Part shown: piece by piece, positions 54,754 to 63,872 of the stretch
Numbering within the stretch: position 1 is the first letter of the stretch
Layout of the letters: the number at the start of each line of letters is the position of its first letter
NCBI RefSeq assembly: GCF_014206875.1
Contig: NZ_JACIJO010000002.1
Location: forward strand, 992,001-1,056,000
Source: Algoriphagus iocasae
GTDB lineage: Bacteria > Bacteroidota > Bacteroidia > Cytophagales > Cyclobacteriaceae
DNA: 64,000 nucleotides
Direction of reading: 5' to 3'
The notes under the pieces: generated by a model
The model's input: the letters and a program-made list of their open reading frames with translations, nothing else
Database searches by the model: none
Told to the model about the DNA's origin: nothing
Translations under genes and position numbers: made by a program

Positions 54754-54984
54754 TTATTTGAATTTGGCCATGACTTTATCTACTTCATTGTCAGGATTGC
54801 CGCATCCGCTGTTAGCGTCTACAGTTTTTCCACAATAGCTGCAGGTGCCACCATCTTTATTCAAATAAGGGTTTTGTGAAGCACAGGTGCCTTTGAACTC
54901 ACCGTTCTTTAAGAAAATCAGCCTTACTGACATCAAAATGAAGAACAACGCCACAAAGCCCAGGGTTAGATATACAGTTGCCAT
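54754..54984 (-). CDS. Small single-span membrane protein with cysteine-rich tail
   Basis: 76 residues. One membrane segment (about 5-24), then a cytoplasmic or periplasmic tail with five cysteines: GTCASQNP, GTCSYCGK and GCGNPD, suggesting a zinc or Fe-S binding site. I recognise it only as a conserved 'membrane or secreted protein' of this group; function unknown. It has a -7 element 12-16 nt upstream in the palindrome at 54991-55008 and lies 57 nt before glmM on the same strand, so the two may be cotranscribed. Confidence 0.75.
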   Translation of the reverse strand: MATVYLTLGFVALFFILMSVRLIFLKNGEFKGTCASQNPYLNKDGGTCSYCGKTVDANSGCGNPDNEVDKVMAKFK

Positions 54985-54990
54985 AACGGA

Positions 54991-55008
54991 TAAATTTGCG
55001 CAAATTTA
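54991..55008. promoter_or_regulatory. Palindrome with two overlapping divergent -7 elements
   Basis: TAAATTTGCGCAAATTTA is a perfect 18-bp palindrome. Each half reads TAAATTTG outward, so it supplies a TAnnTTTG element to both strands: leftward to the gene starting at 54984 (G 16 nt from ATG) and rightward to mazG at 55057. Only one polymerase could sit there at a time. Confidence 0.55.
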
Positions 55009-55056
55009 AAGCTTTACTTCGAAAACGTCCACAATTCCAGGTTAGTTTCCTTCACA

Positions 55057-55857
55057 ATGACAAATTTGAGTACCAGAGCCCAGCAATTAGCTGCTTTTGA
55101 TAGATTATTGACCATCATGGATGAGCTGAGAGCACAGTGTCCATGGGATAAAAAGCAAACAACCGAGAGTTTAAGGCATTTGACCATCGAAGAAACTTTT
55201 GAACTATCTGATGCTATTCTTGAAGGAAATCCTGAAGAAATTAAGAAAGAGCTTGGCGATATACTATTGCACATTGTGTTTTATGCTAAAATCGGATCCG
55301 AAGAAGGAAACTTTGACATTAGCACAATGATCGATTCACTTTGTGAAAAGCTAATCAGAAGGCATCCTCATATTTATGGAGATACCAAAGCGGATGATGA
55401 AGAAGCTGTAAAACAGAATTGGGAAAAGATAAAACTGAAGGAAAAAGGAAATACTTCTGTATTAGGGGGCGTTCCTAGATCACTTCCAGCTTTGATCAAA
55501 TCCATGAGAATCCAAGAGAAGGCAAGAGGAGTCGGATTTGACTGGGAAGAAAAGCACCAAGTCTGGGAGAAAGTGGAGGAGGAAATGCAAGAATTCAAAG
55601 AGGAATTTAATGCAGCTTCTGATTCGGAAATCAATAAGGAAAAGGCGACTGGTGAATTTGGGGATTTGCTTTTTTCCCTGATCAATTATGCAAGGTTTAT
55701 CGATATCAACCCCGAAGAAGCACTGGAAAAAACGAATTTAAAATTTATAAAGAGATTCCAATATTTAGAAAACGCAGCCAGAGAATCGGGGAAAAGTCTA
55801 GCTGATATGACTTTGGCAGAAATGGATGTTTATTGGAATGAGGCAAAGAAGCAGTAA
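55057..55857 (+). CDS. mazG: Nucleoside triphosphate pyrophosphohydrolase (MazG)
   Basis: 266 residues with two MazG domains. The first has the all-alpha NTP-PPase pattern EETFELSDAI with ELGDILLH (EExxE...ExxD, about 47-76); the second repeats it (EEMQEFKEEF, GEFGDLLFS). It hydrolyses NTPs to NMP and diphosphate, cleaning non-canonical nucleotides. The stop at 55857 is followed by a degenerate GGCAG heptad repeat and a -7 element for the next gene. Confidence 0.95.
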   Translation: MTNLSTRAQQLAAFDRLLTIMDELRAQCPWDKKQTTESLRHLTIEETFELSDAILEGNPEEIKKELGDILLHIVFYAKIGSEEGNFDISTMIDSLCEKLIRRHPHIYGDTKADDEEAVKQNWEKIKLKEKGNTSVLGGVPRSLPALIKSMRIQEKARGVGFDWEEKHQVWEKVEEEMQEFKEEFNAASDSEINKEKATGEFGDLLFSLINYARFIDINPEEALEKTNLKFIKRFQYLENAARESGKSLADMTLAEMDVYWNEAKKQ

Positions 55858-55863
55858 TCGGTT

Positions 55864-55877
55864 GGCAGTAGGCAGTC
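55864..55877 (+). repeat. GGCAGTA/GGCAGTC heptad pair
   Basis: Two adjacent 7-bp units GGCAGTA GGCAGTC just behind mazG, different in sequence from the AAG-type heptads 75 bp further on. Function unknown. Confidence 0.4.
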
Positions 55878-55919
55878 TCAATAAACAGGAAGGAAGTTTA
55901 TCACCCTTTTATTTTAACC

Positions 55920-55927
55920 TAAATTTG
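55920..55927 (+). promoter_or_regulatory. TAnnTTTG -7 element for ridA
   Basis: TAAATTTG, 46 nt upstream of the ATG at 55973. The AAG-type heptad repeat lies between it and the gene, in the predicted leader. Confidence 0.55.
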
Positions 55928-55950
55928 TACTGGAACTTTGTACTAAAATC

Positions 55951-55966
55951 TTGATACTTGATACTT
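55951..55966 (-). repeat. Degenerate heptanucleotide repeat (AAGTATC) in the ridA leader
   Basis: Reads TTGATAC TTGATAC TT on the plus strand, that is AAGTATC twice plus a partial AAGATTT on the minus strand. Same unit family as the array at 9-29. Confidence 0.55.
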
Positions 55967-55972
55967 AAAAAA

Positions 55973-56353
55973 ATGGCAAATAAAATTATCTTCACAAAAG
56001 AAGCACCAGCTCCCATTGGACCTTATTCTCAGGCTGTGTTAGCAGGAAATACCCTTTATGTTTCCGGTCAAATCCCTCTAGATGCAGATACAGGGGAATT
56101 AATCAATGAAAATATCACCGAAGAGACGCATGCCGTGATGAAGAATCTTGAAGCGGTATTGAGAGCAGCAGAATTTGGGTTTTCTGACGTGGTTAAATGC
56201 AGCATTTTTATTAAAAATATGGATGAGTTTGGTACTATTAATGAAGCATACGGGCAGTATTTTAAAGTAAACCCTCCGGCAAGAGAAACAGTAGAAGTAA
56301 GTAAGCTTCCTAAAAATGTGAATGTTGAAATTTCCTGTATCGCCGTGAAGTAG
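55973..56353 (+). CDS. ridA: RidA-family enamine/imine deaminase
   Basis: 126 residues from the ATG at 55973 (MANKIIFTKEAPAPIGPYSQA), the usual RidA start; the frame is open to 55958 but that adds five residues only. It hydrolyses reactive 2-aminoacrylate. The conserved GPYSQA, VSGQIP and PPARETVEV with the substrate-binding Arg are present. It is followed within 6 nt by the small membrane-protein gene, so the two may be one operon. Confidence 0.95.
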   Translation: MANKIIFTKEAPAPIGPYSQAVLAGNTLYVSGQIPLDADTGELINENITEETHAVMKNLEAVLRAAEFGFSDVVKCSIFIKNMDEFGTINEAYGQYFKVNPPARETVEVSKLPKNVNVEISCIAVK

Positions 56354-56359
56354 AAAAAC

Positions 56360-56845
56360 TTGAATTTAATTCCTGTCCATACCGAAACCATTGTCAGCGT
56401 GCTTTCTAAAAAGGAAGTGCTGGGACATCTTATGCGAGTGACTTCTGAGGTCAACTATCTGGATCAGAGATCGAGAGGAAACAAAGACGTGAAATTTAAT
56501 GGAATGGTAGGGCAAAATGGGTTTAGGGTTTCCAAAGTGGTGGACAAAGGAGATACGTTCCTGCCACTTATTATAGGAGAGGTAGAAGCAACTCCTAGGG
56601 GAAGTATCATCTTTTTGAAATTTAAACTTTTCCCGGGAGCCACATTTTTTCTGATATTTTGGAGCATTGTGTTGGTTGCATTTGCAAGCTTCTTCTTTTT
56701 TATGATCTATAATTTTAACTATGGAGTTATTTGTGCTTCCTTGGCAGTTGCTAATTATGCTTTGGCGATATACTTTTTTAACAGGCAGGTGAAGTCTTCA
56801 AGAAAGATATTCCATCAACTCATTAATTTTCAGTTGAAGGATTAG
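56360..56845 (+). CDS. Small membrane protein, unknown
   Basis: 161 residues, start TTG at 56360, 6 nt after ridA. Residues 1-90 are hydrophilic, with a VDKGDTFLPLIIGEVEATPRG segment near 61 (longer than most motifs); two hydrophobic helices follow (about 92-116 and 120-138) and a basic tail. I do not recognise a family. The position directly behind ridA suggests translation from the ridA mRNA. Confidence 0.7.
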   Translation: MNLIPVHTETIVSVLSKKEVLGHLMRVTSEVNYLDQRSRGNKDVKFNGMVGQNGFRVSKVVDKGDTFLPLIIGEVEATPRGSIIFLKFKLFPGATFFLIFWSIVLVAFASFFFFMIYNFNYGVICASLAVANYALAIYFFNRQVKSSRKIFHQLINFQLKD

Positions 56846-56878
56846 TTTCGCTTGTTAGGGAAAAAAGACCAGAAGCCT

Positions 56879-56886
56879 TAATTTTG
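56879..56886 (+). promoter_or_regulatory. TAnnTTTG -7 element for fumC
   Basis: TAATTTTG, 28 nt upstream of the fumC ATG. Confidence 0.6.
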
Positions 56887-56914
56887 GCAAAATCAATTTC
56901 AATATTCCGAAAAT

Positions 56915-58315
56915 ATGAGTGTAAGAATCGAACATGATACCATGGGGCCTGTTGAGGTTCCTGCTGATAAATATTGGGGAGCCCAAACTCAGCGATCTAT
57001 CAATAATTTCAAAATTGGTGGAGAAAAGAACAGAATGCCAATTGAAATAATCAGGGCATTTGCCATCTTGAAAAAAGCGGCAGCTTTCACGAATGCAGAA
57101 TTGGGAGTTTTGGAAAAAAACAAAGCTGTTGTGATCGGAGAGGTTTGTGATGAGATTTTGGATGGAAGGCTGGATGATCAATTCCCTTTGGTAGTATGGC
57201 AGACCGGTTCTGGTACTCAATCTAACATGAATACCAATGAGGTAATTGCTTACAGAGCTCATGTTCTACTTGGCGGATCGCTGGAAGATTCTAAAAAGAA
57301 AATCCACCCAAATGATGATGTGAATAAATCACAGTCATCAAATGATACCTATCCTACAGCAATGCACATCGCAGCTTATAAAATGGTGATGGAAACGACT
57401 TTGCCAGGAATAGAGAAATTAAGAAATACATTACAAGCGAAGGCTGAATCATTCAGAAAAGTGGTGAAGATCGGCCGTACGCACTTCATGGATGCTACTC
57501 CACTAACATTGGGACAGGAATTTAGTGGATACGTGGCTCAATTGGATCATGGATTAAAAGCAATAAAAAATACTTTGTCTCACCTTTCTGAGTTGGCACT
57601 TGGTGGAACTGCGGTAGGTACAGGATTGAATACTCCTCAAGGATATGCAGAGTTAGTGGCTGAAAAGATTGCAGACATTGCTGAGCAGCCTTTCATAACT
57701 GCGCCAAATAAATTTGAAGCTTTGGCAGCACATGATGCCATGGTGGAAACTCATGGAGCATTGAAGCAAGTAGCGGTAAGTTTGATGAAAATCGCAAATG
57801 ATATCCGTATGCTTTCCTCTGGTCCACGATCAGGAATTGGCGAAATTTTGATCCCTGAAAATGAGCCAGGTTCATCCATTATGCCAGGAAAAGTGAATCC
57901 TACTCAGGTTGAAGCATTGACCATGGTGGCTGCACAGGTGATGGGCAATGATGTAGCAATTTCCATCGGTGGCGCAACTGGTCACTTTGAATTGAATGTG
58001 TTTAAGCCGCTGATCGCAGCGAACTTCTTGCAGTCAGCTAGATTAATTGGTGATGCTTGTGTTTCTTTCAATGACAACTGTGCCGTGGGTATCAAGCCAA
58101 ATGACGCGATGATCAAGCGACACCTGGAAAATTCATTGATGTTGGTGACAGCTCTTAATCCACATATTGGATATGAAAATGCTGCTGCAATCGCGAAGAA
58201 AGCGCATAAAGAAGGAACTAGCTTAAGAGAAGCAGCCATATCTTTAGGCTTATTGACTAGCGAGCAATTCGATGAATGGGTGAAACCAGAAGATATGATT
58301 GGTAGTTTGAAATAA
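56915..58315 (+). CDS. fumC: Class II fumarate hydratase
   Basis: 466 residues; converts fumarate and malate in the TCA cycle as an iron-independent tetramer. It shows the superfamily signature [11 protein letters not shown] (about 316-326), the [10 protein letters not shown] loop (about 99-108) and GRTHFMDA near residue 188. It is monocistronic: a -7 element lies close before it and a strong terminator directly after. Confidence 0.97.
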   Translation: MSVRIEHDTMGPVEVPADKYWGAQTQRSINNFKIGGEKNRMPIEIIRAFAILKKAAAFTNAELGVLEKNKAVVIGEVCDEILDGRLDDQFPLVVWQTGSGTQSNMNTNEVIAYRAHVLLGGSLEDSKKKIHPNDDVNKSQSSNDTYPTAMHIAAYKMVMETTLPGIEKLRNTLQAKAESFRKVVKIGRTHFMDATPLTLGQEFSGYVAQLDHGLKAIKNTLSHLSELALGGTAVGTGLNTPQGYAELVAEKIADIAEQPFITAPNKFEALAAHDAMVETHGALKQVAVSLMKIANDIRMLSSGPRSGIGEILIPENEPGSSIMPGKVNPTQVEALTMVAAQVMGNDVAISIGGATGHFELNVFKPLIAANFLQSARLIGDACVSFNDNCAVGIKPNDAMIKRHLENSLMLVTALNPHIGYENAAAIAKKAHKEGTSLREAAISLGLLTSEQFDEWVKPEDMIGSLK

Positions 58316-58324
58316 ACTGAATCA

Positions 58325-58354
58325 AAAAAAGGCTTCTCTAGAGAAGCCTTTTTT
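58325..58354. terminator. Bidirectional terminator between fumC and the symporter gene
   Basis: Perfect stem AAAAAAGGCTTCTC / GAGAAGCCTTTTTT with a 2-nt loop; A and T runs serve both convergent genes. Confidence 0.92.
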
Positions 58355-58368
58355 ATTTTTCATGTTCC

Positions 58369-59697
58369 TTACTCATTCGGAGTTAGAGGATTCGATTTTC
58401 TAATCAATCCATCTGGCAATTCCCCTTCTGTACTTGCGACGATTGTACAAACTGTCGCGTCTCCTGTTACATTGACGACAGTTCTAAACATATCCAGAAT
58501 TCTATCTGGAGCAATAATCAAAGCAATTCCTGCCGCCGGAACCCCAATGGATTCAAGGACAATAATTAGCATAATCAATCCTGCTCCAGGAACACCAGCT
58601 GATCCTATGGATGCAAGTGTTGCTGTCAAAACGATCATCAATTGCTGTGTCAGAGTCAACTCCATTCCTAAAGCCTGAGCAATAAAAACAGCGGCTACCC
58701 CTTGGTATAAGCTCGTACCATCCATGTTTACAGTCGCTCCCAAAGGAAGTACGAAACTGGAAATTTCTTCAGAAACGCCAAGTTCCTCTTCTACTTGCTT
58801 CATCGTCACAGGCAATGTTGCTGAGCTTGAGCTGGTAGAAAATGCAAGAAGTTGAGCTGGACGGATCGCCTTGAAAAAGTCTTTGTATTTCACTTTTGTG
58901 AAAGCCATTAATATTAAAGGATAAACGACCAAAACCATGGTAAACAGTCCTCCCACTACCACTAGACTGTACTTTAGCAAAGCTAAAAGAAGCTGAATAG
59001 CAGAGTCAGGGTTTTCTCCTGCAATTTCAACAATCAATGAAGCCATCAATGCAAAAACACCATAGGGTGCAATGAGCATGATGTAATTGACGATCTGAAT
59101 GATGACATCATTCATCCCGTCAAAAAATGCAATGACTGGTTCTGCTTTTGATTTTTGAATCTGAAGAAGTGAAATGCCTACTATAATAGCAAAGAATACA
59201 ACCTGAAGCATCGCACCATTATCAGTCGTTGCCTGAAATACGTTTTGAGGCACTATATCGACTAATGGTTGTAATGGGCTTTGTTTCTGCAATTCAGCGG
59301 CTTGACCTACTCTAGATCCCGCGTCCCCCTCATACATACTCATGAGGTTTTCTCTGGTTTCTGAAGGAAGACTCTTACCTGGAGAGAAAATATTCACCAA
59401 GAGTAACCCGATACTTACTGCAATCACTGTTGTTACTAAATAAGTACCGATCGTTTTTCCTCCAATTCGGCTCAGTTTGGAAATATCACCCAAGTTGGAA
59501 ACCCCTACTATCAAAGAGGCTAAAACCAACGGTACTGCTATCATCTTAAGGGAATTAATAAAGATGGTACCGATCGGCTTGATATAGTCTAGGGTAAAGG
59601 AATTGGGGATCGCAGTTTTAATAACCACCAACCCAAAAACCAAACCCAGCACGAGGCCTATAATGATTTGGGTGTGTAAGGGTATTTTTTTTAACAT
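58369..59697 (-). CDS. Dicarboxylate/amino acid:cation symporter (DAACS/SDF family)
   Basis: 442 residues, about eight membrane segments plus two hairpin loops. Family motifs: the serine-rich FSTSSSSATLPVT (HP1, about 294-306) and NMDGTSLYQG (TM7, about 330), then PGAGLIML (HP2). It imports C4-dicarboxylates or acidic amino acids with Na+ or H+; DctA and GltP cannot be separated here. It lies 18 nt downstream of aroC and next to fumC, whose product handles fumarate/malate, which makes dicarboxylate uptake attractive. Confidence 0.9.
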   Translation of the reverse strand: MLKKIPLHTQIIIGLVLGLVFGLVVIKTAIPNSFTLDYIKPIGTIFINSLKMIAVPLVLASLIVGVSNLGDISKLSRIGGKTIGTYLVTTVIAVSIGLLLVNIFSPGKSLPSETRENLMSMYEGDAGSRVGQAAELQKQSPLQPLVDIVPQNVFQATTDNGAMLQVVFFAIIVGISLLQIQKSKAEPVIAFFDGMNDVIIQIVNYIMLIAPYGVFALMASLIVEIAGENPDSAIQLLLALLKYSLVVVGGLFTMVLVVYPLILMAFTKVKYKDFFKAIRPAQLLAFSTSSSSATLPVTMKQVEEELGVSEEISSFVLPLGATVNMDGTSLYQGVAAVFIAQALGMELTLTQQLMIVLTATLASIGSAGVPGAGLIMLIIVLESIGVPAAGIALIIAPDRILDMFRTVVNVTGDATVCTIVASTEGELPDGLIRKSNPLTPNE

Positions 59698-59715
59698 CTA
59701 GATATTCTTTAAGCC

Positions 59716-60792
59716 TTAAAGTTTATTGCTTTTTGCCAATATTATATTGTCAGCTATGACCAATGCCGCCATGGCTTCCACAATCGGTACAGCTCGAGGG
59801 ACTACACATGGATCATGTCTTCCTTTTCCCGAAACTGTAATGCTTTCTCCAGCCTCGTTGATAGACTCTTGATCTTTCATAATAGTCGCCACAGGCTTGA
59901 ATGCTACGCGGAAATAAATGTCTTCACCATTGGAAATTCCTCCTTGGATTCCTCCAGAGAAATTGGTCTTGGTTTTTACTTTATCACCTTCCTTGATGAA
60001 AGCATCATTATGCTGAGATCCACGCATGGTCACTCCGTCAAAACCGCTTCCATATTCAAATCCTTTCACGGCATTGATTCCAAGCATGGCTTTACCAAGC
60101 TCTGCATGAAGTCGATCAAAAACTGGTTCTCCGATCCCAACAGGCGTGTTTTTGATGACACAAGTCACTACTCCACCAATAGTATCCCGATCCAATCTCA
60201 CTTCATCGATCAATTGTATCATTTGATCAGCAAGTTCCGGGTCAGGGCATCTCACGATATTTTCTTCCGCTAGCCCTAGATTTAATTCCTGATAAGGTTT
60301 TTCTAGTTTTAAATTTCCCACCTGAGAAACAAAAGCCTGTACAGTGACTCCATAATGATCCAACAATTGTTTTGCAATAGCGCCAGCTGCTACTCTTGCA
60401 GCGGTTTCTCTTGCACTGCTTCTTCCCCCGCCACGGTAATCTCTGATTCCGTATTTTTCAAAATAAGTGTAATCTGCATGGGAAGGACGGAACTTGTCCG
60501 AGATATGAGAGTAATCTTTACTTTTCTGATCGGCATTTCTGATCACAATCCCGATAGGAGTGCCAGTACTTTTTCCTTCAAAAACACCTGAAAGAATTTC
60601 AATTTCATCTTCTTCCTTTCTTTGTGTGGTAATTTTGGATTGGCCAGGCTTTCTCCGCTGCATCTCCAGGCGGATTTTTGCTTCATCGATTTCCAAACCG
60701 GCAGGACAGCCTTCCAATGTTACTCCTAAAGCTACTCCATGTGATTCACCAAATGTGGTGATCTTGAATAGCTTACCAAATGAATTCCCCAT
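59716..60792 (-). CDS. aroC: Chorismate synthase
   Basis: 358 residues; last shikimate step, FMNH2-dependent. The start [18 protein letters not shown] and the downstream [18 protein letters not shown] and [12 protein letters not shown] blocks are diagnostic. Its ATG overlaps the stop of batD by one base (TAATG), so it depends on batD translation. The symporter gene follows after 18 nt. Confidence 0.97.
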   Translation of the reverse strand: MGNSFGKLFKITTFGESHGVALGVTLEGCPAGLEIDEAKIRLEMQRRKPGQSKITTQRKEEDEIEILSGVFEGKSTGTPIGIVIRNADQKSKDYSHISDKFRPSHADYTYFEKYGIRDYRGGGRSSARETAARVAAGAIAKQLLDHYGVTVQAFVSQVGNLKLEKPYQELNLGLAEENIVRCPDPELADQMIQLIDEVRLDRDTIGGVVTCVIKNTPVGIGEPVFDRLHAELGKAMLGINAVKGFEYGSGFDGVTMRGSQHNDAFIKEGDKVKTKTNFSGGIQGGISNGEDIYFRVAFKPVATIMKDQESINEAGESITVSGKGRHDPCVVPRAVPIVEAMAALVIADNIILAKSNKL

Positions 60793-62237
60793 TACTTCTT
60801 TCTTATGATCAAAACCGCCAGTAAAATGACTGATGCCAATAAAAGCACATTGATTGCGGTCGTAAAATAGTATTTATATTGCTCGTTTAAAAACCTGTTG
60901 TCTTCCACATCGATTCTATCGTAGAGTCCACCAAGTCTCTGATTGGACAAAGCTTGGTTTACTTTACTTTCACCGACGACCCTCACGACTGCCTGTGGCT
61001 TCAGCGTATCATAAACCTCTCTCACTGGATCAAAATAAATCCATTCAAAATGGTCTCCAAGTTTGATTTCTCCAGCCTCGTTGATGGTGATGTAATAATT
61101 AAATTCTTTGATTCCAGAGACCCTGCCATAACCTCTGTTGATCTGCTGTCTTACATTCGGATCATATGTGTTTAGGTTGGCACCGGGAAGTCTTTTTGGA
61201 GGTTGGATGGCATTGATATTTCCAACTCCACTGATTCCAAGATTATAATCAAAACCTTGACCGGTTTCCACCTCGATATCCTTGATGTTTTCACGAAGCT
61301 GATATTCACCGACACTTACCTCATTTTTCAATGGGTGCGGAGGTAAAGGCTTTACCTTAATGGTTTTTGCGCTGGAAATAAAAGTTTTGAAATCTTCTTG
61401 TCTATTAGCTCCAAAGAAGGTCGGATTCTTTGCAACACGGTATTTGATCATTTCCCAAGAGATTCTTGGGATTTCAATTTCTCCTTCTGAAAAAGGATAA
61501 AAAGTTGCTTCAAAAACTTTATATCTGGTCCATCGCTTTCCGTTAATAGTAACCTGCTCCGGCTCAATATTGGTGATGTTATAATTTTCTTCCCAGACAT
61601 TGCTTGGCTTCACCTTCTTCAGTATTTCATCTAATTGTCTGCCTGGTTCATAAAACTGAAATGGAGCCTGATTAGCTTCAGACATATAAAAGGCCAAGCT
61701 CAGATTAAAACCTTCTCCTACATATACTTCTTCCTTATCCACTGCCAAAGAGAAAAATGCATCGTCTTCCAGCTCAACAAATTCCGGTTCTTCAGTTTGA
61801 GAAGGTCGACCAAAGAAATTTGCAAAGGGATCTTGGGATCTTGAGGAAGAAGAACTGGATGCATCGCCTACTCTGATGGTCTTACCAGAAGAAGAATAAG
61901 CTTGGCCATTAATAAGGATATCAAATGAGGGTAAAGTGAAATCACCTTTTTTGGTGGGCTTATAATATTGGATGATACTATTGGAACTGCTCATCTGTCC
62001 ATTGATAAGATTCATGGAAGATGATTGCGAAATACCTTGTTTCTGAAAGCTTGGGATTTCCGGAAACTGATCGTAGGACTTTATTTTGTCATTGGATAAG
62101 GTTACTTTAATCGTAAACGTTTCATTCAATCCAATTTCATCCGGACCCAATTCTATTTGGACATTCTGGCTGTAGGCATTGTTAAAAATTAACAATGACA
62201 GAAATACCAAAGCTGTTTGAAGGATCGTTTTAATCAT
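60792..62237 (-). CDS. batD: BatD-family protein
   Basis: 481 residues. Signal peptide (about 1-23), a large beta-rich periplasmic part in immunoglobulin-like repeats with a Ser-rich stretch near residue 130, and one C-terminal membrane helix (about 457-477). BatD belongs to the Bacteroides aerotolerance set, normally batABCDE with a MoxR ATPase; none of those partners is in the window. It is instead coupled by a one-base overlap to aroC. A TAATTTCG -7-like element ends 6 nt before the ATG, so the mRNA would be nearly leaderless. Confidence 0.88.
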   Translation of the reverse strand: MIKTILQTALVFLSLLIFNNAYSQNVQIELGPDEIGLNETFTIKVTLSNDKIKSYDQFPEIPSFQKQGISQSSSMNLINGQMSSSNSIIQYYKPTKKGDFTLPSFDILINGQAYSSSGKTIRVGDASSSSSSRSQDPFANFFGRPSQTEEPEFVELEDDAFFSLAVDKEEVYVGEGFNLSLAFYMSEANQAPFQFYEPGRQLDEILKKVKPSNVWEENYNITNIEPEQVTINGKRWTRYKVFEATFYPFSEGEIEIPRISWEMIKYRVAKNPTFFGANRQEDFKTFISSAKTIKVKPLPPHPLKNEVSVGEYQLRENIKDIEVETGQGFDYNLGISGVGNINAIQPPKRLPGANLNTYDPNVRQQINRGYGRVSGIKEFNYYITINEAGEIKLGDHFEWIYFDPVREVYDTLKPQAVVRVVGESKVNQALSNQRLGGLYDRIDVEDNRFLNEQYKYYFTTAINVLLLASVILLAVLIIRKK

Positions 62238-62242
62238 GGTTG

Positions 62243-62250
62243 CGAAATTA
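62243..62250 (-). promoter_or_regulatory. TAATTTCG, -7-like element for batD-aroC
   Basis: One mismatch to TAnnTTTG; last base 6 nt from the batD ATG, so nearly no leader is predicted. Confidence 0.45.
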
Positions 62251-62353
62251 GGGAATATTCTATTTTTAGAAGCCCTTATTTAACGTAACATCCGGATAAA
62301 TGCTTCCGTACTAGTAATTAATTTCAGTTAATAAACCCTAAACTCTTTAAACT

Positions 62354-62539
62354 ATGATAGAATATGTGAAGACCATTCTGCAAAAAGTTAGCTTCAGTGC
62401 GTATTTATTTGAAAGAGAACTGAAGAAAGGCCTTAAGCTTATTTTACCATCCGAACTTGAGGGATTTAGAGATTGGTGCTATGATATGTTTGGCAAAGTC
62501 CATCCAAGCACCCTCAACCGCTACTTTCAACCAGTCTAA
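62354..62539 (+). CDS. Small conserved-looking protein, unknown
   Basis: 61 residues, mostly helical, no signal peptide or membrane span, one Cys, amphipathic (VKTILQKVSFSAYLFERELKK). I do not recognise it. Independent support: an ATG start, an AT-rich upstream region and a strong terminator immediately after, between divergent batD and convergent amt. Confidence 0.65.
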   Translation: MIEYVKTILQKVSFSAYLFERELKKGLKLILPSELEGFRDWCYDMFGKVHPSTLNRYFQPV

Positions 62540-62545
62540 AATTGT

Positions 62546-62579
62546 AAAAGCCCCGTTCCGTAAGGTTCGGGGCTTTTTC
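62546..62579 (+). terminator. Terminator of the 61-residue gene
   Basis: 10-bp stem AAAAGCCCCG / CGGGGCTTTT extended by a 2-bp inner stem, with T5 after it. It may also slow leftward transcripts from amt. Confidence 0.85.
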
Positions 62580-62612
62580 TTGGTTGATTGGTGGTTGTGG
62601 TAGTTTTTATTT

Positions 62613-63842
62613 TTAATCTTTTATGTTGAAATCTGGATAAGCACTCATAGAGTGTTCATTGATATCCAGACCTTCTGTTTCTTCTTTTTCATCCACTCGG
62701 ATTCCAATAGTTTTCTTCAGAGTGAAGAAAATCACCCAGCTGAATGCTACACAGAAAGCACCGACTGAAACTACTCCGATCAGCTGAGAGATAAATTGTC
62801 CCATTCCAGCAAGATCTCCGAATATTCCGACTGCTAATGTTCCCCAGATTCCACCTACTAAGTGTACAGAGATAGCACCTACAGGATCATCCACTTTGAT
62901 TTTGTCAAAGAAAACAACAGCAAATACAATCAGTCCGCCGCCGATAAATCCGATGATAGCTGATTCTCCAACTCCCATTTGGTCAGCTCCGGCAGTAATA
63001 CCAACCAGACCAGCCAAAATTCCATTGAGAACCATGGTGATATCGTAAGTTTTGAATTTCAAATACGACACAATCAATGCTCCAAATGCTCCTGCTGCTG
63101 CCGCAATACAGGTAGTGACAAATACTTTGGAAACCAAACCTGGATCTGCGCTTAATACGGATCCGCCGTTGAAACCAAACCAACCAAACCAAAGTAGGAA
63201 TACCCCTGCAGTGGCCATTGGAATATTGTGTCCTGGAATGGCAGTCATTCCTCTTTCGGTATATTTTCCAATTCTTGGGCCTAATAAATAAGCTCCAATT
63301 AAAGCTCCCCAACCTCCTACAGAGTGAACAATAGTGGAGCCTGCAAAATCATAAAAAGGAGTTTCAAGAGTGTTTAAGAAACCTCCACCCCATTTCCACA
63401 TTCCAACAATTGGGTAACAAATAGCTACATATAGAATAGAGAAGAAAATGAATGGACCGAGTTTTACTCGCTCAGCAACAGCACCAGAAACAATTGTTGC
63501 TGCAGTAGCGGCAAACATAGCCTGGAAAATAAAATCAGTAAAGAAGGTATACCCCTCATTATAGTTGCTGGAATCCCAGCCTTCTGGAAGTGGTAAACCA
63601 AAACCTGCGAATCCAAAGAAAGAGCCAGCAAAGTCAGCTCCTGGATACATTAGGTTGAAACCCACAAATGCATAAGTCAAAAGACCGATAGCAGGGATAA
63701 TTGTATTTTTAAAAAGGATGTTTACAGTATTTTTTGCTCTTGTCAATCCAGCTTCCAAGCTGGCAAAGCCTAGGTGCATGATGAAAACCATTGTAGTGGC
63801 CACCATCATCCAAAGGTTATTGACGGTAAATAATTCTTGCAT
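62613..63842 (-). CDS. amt: Ammonium transporter
   Basis: 409 residues, eleven membrane segments without a cleavable signal peptide. Amt motifs: HLGFASLEAGLTRAKN near residue 23, the twin-His regions (STIVHSVGGWGALIGAY near 171 and VHLVGGIWGTLAVGIFG near 333) and GPRIGKYTERG. It conducts ammonium across the inner membrane. It follows a partial glnK by 30 nt, the usual glnK-amt pair, where PII binding closes the channel under nitrogen excess. Confidence 0.96.
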   Translation of the reverse strand: MQELFTVNNLWMMVATTMVFIMHLGFASLEAGLTRAKNTVNILFKNTIIPAIGLLTYAFVGFNLMYPGADFAGSFFGFAGFGLPLPEGWDSSNYNEGYTFFTDFIFQAMFAATAATIVSGAVAERVKLGPFIFFSILYVAICYPIVGMWKWGGGFLNTLETPFYDFAGSTIVHSVGGWGALIGAYLLGPRIGKYTERGMTAIPGHNIPMATAGVFLLWFGWFGFNGGSVLSADPGLVSKVFVTTCIAAAAGAFGALIVSYLKFKTYDITMVLNGILAGLVGITAGADQMGVGESAIIGFIGGGLIVFAVVFFDKIKVDDPVGAISVHLVGGIWGTLAVGIFGDLAGMGQFISQLIGVVSVGAFCVAFSWVIFFTLKKTIGIRVDEKEETEGLDINEHSMSAYPDFNIKD

Positions 63843-63872
63843 AGGTTTGATGATTCTAGAGTGATATGAAAA

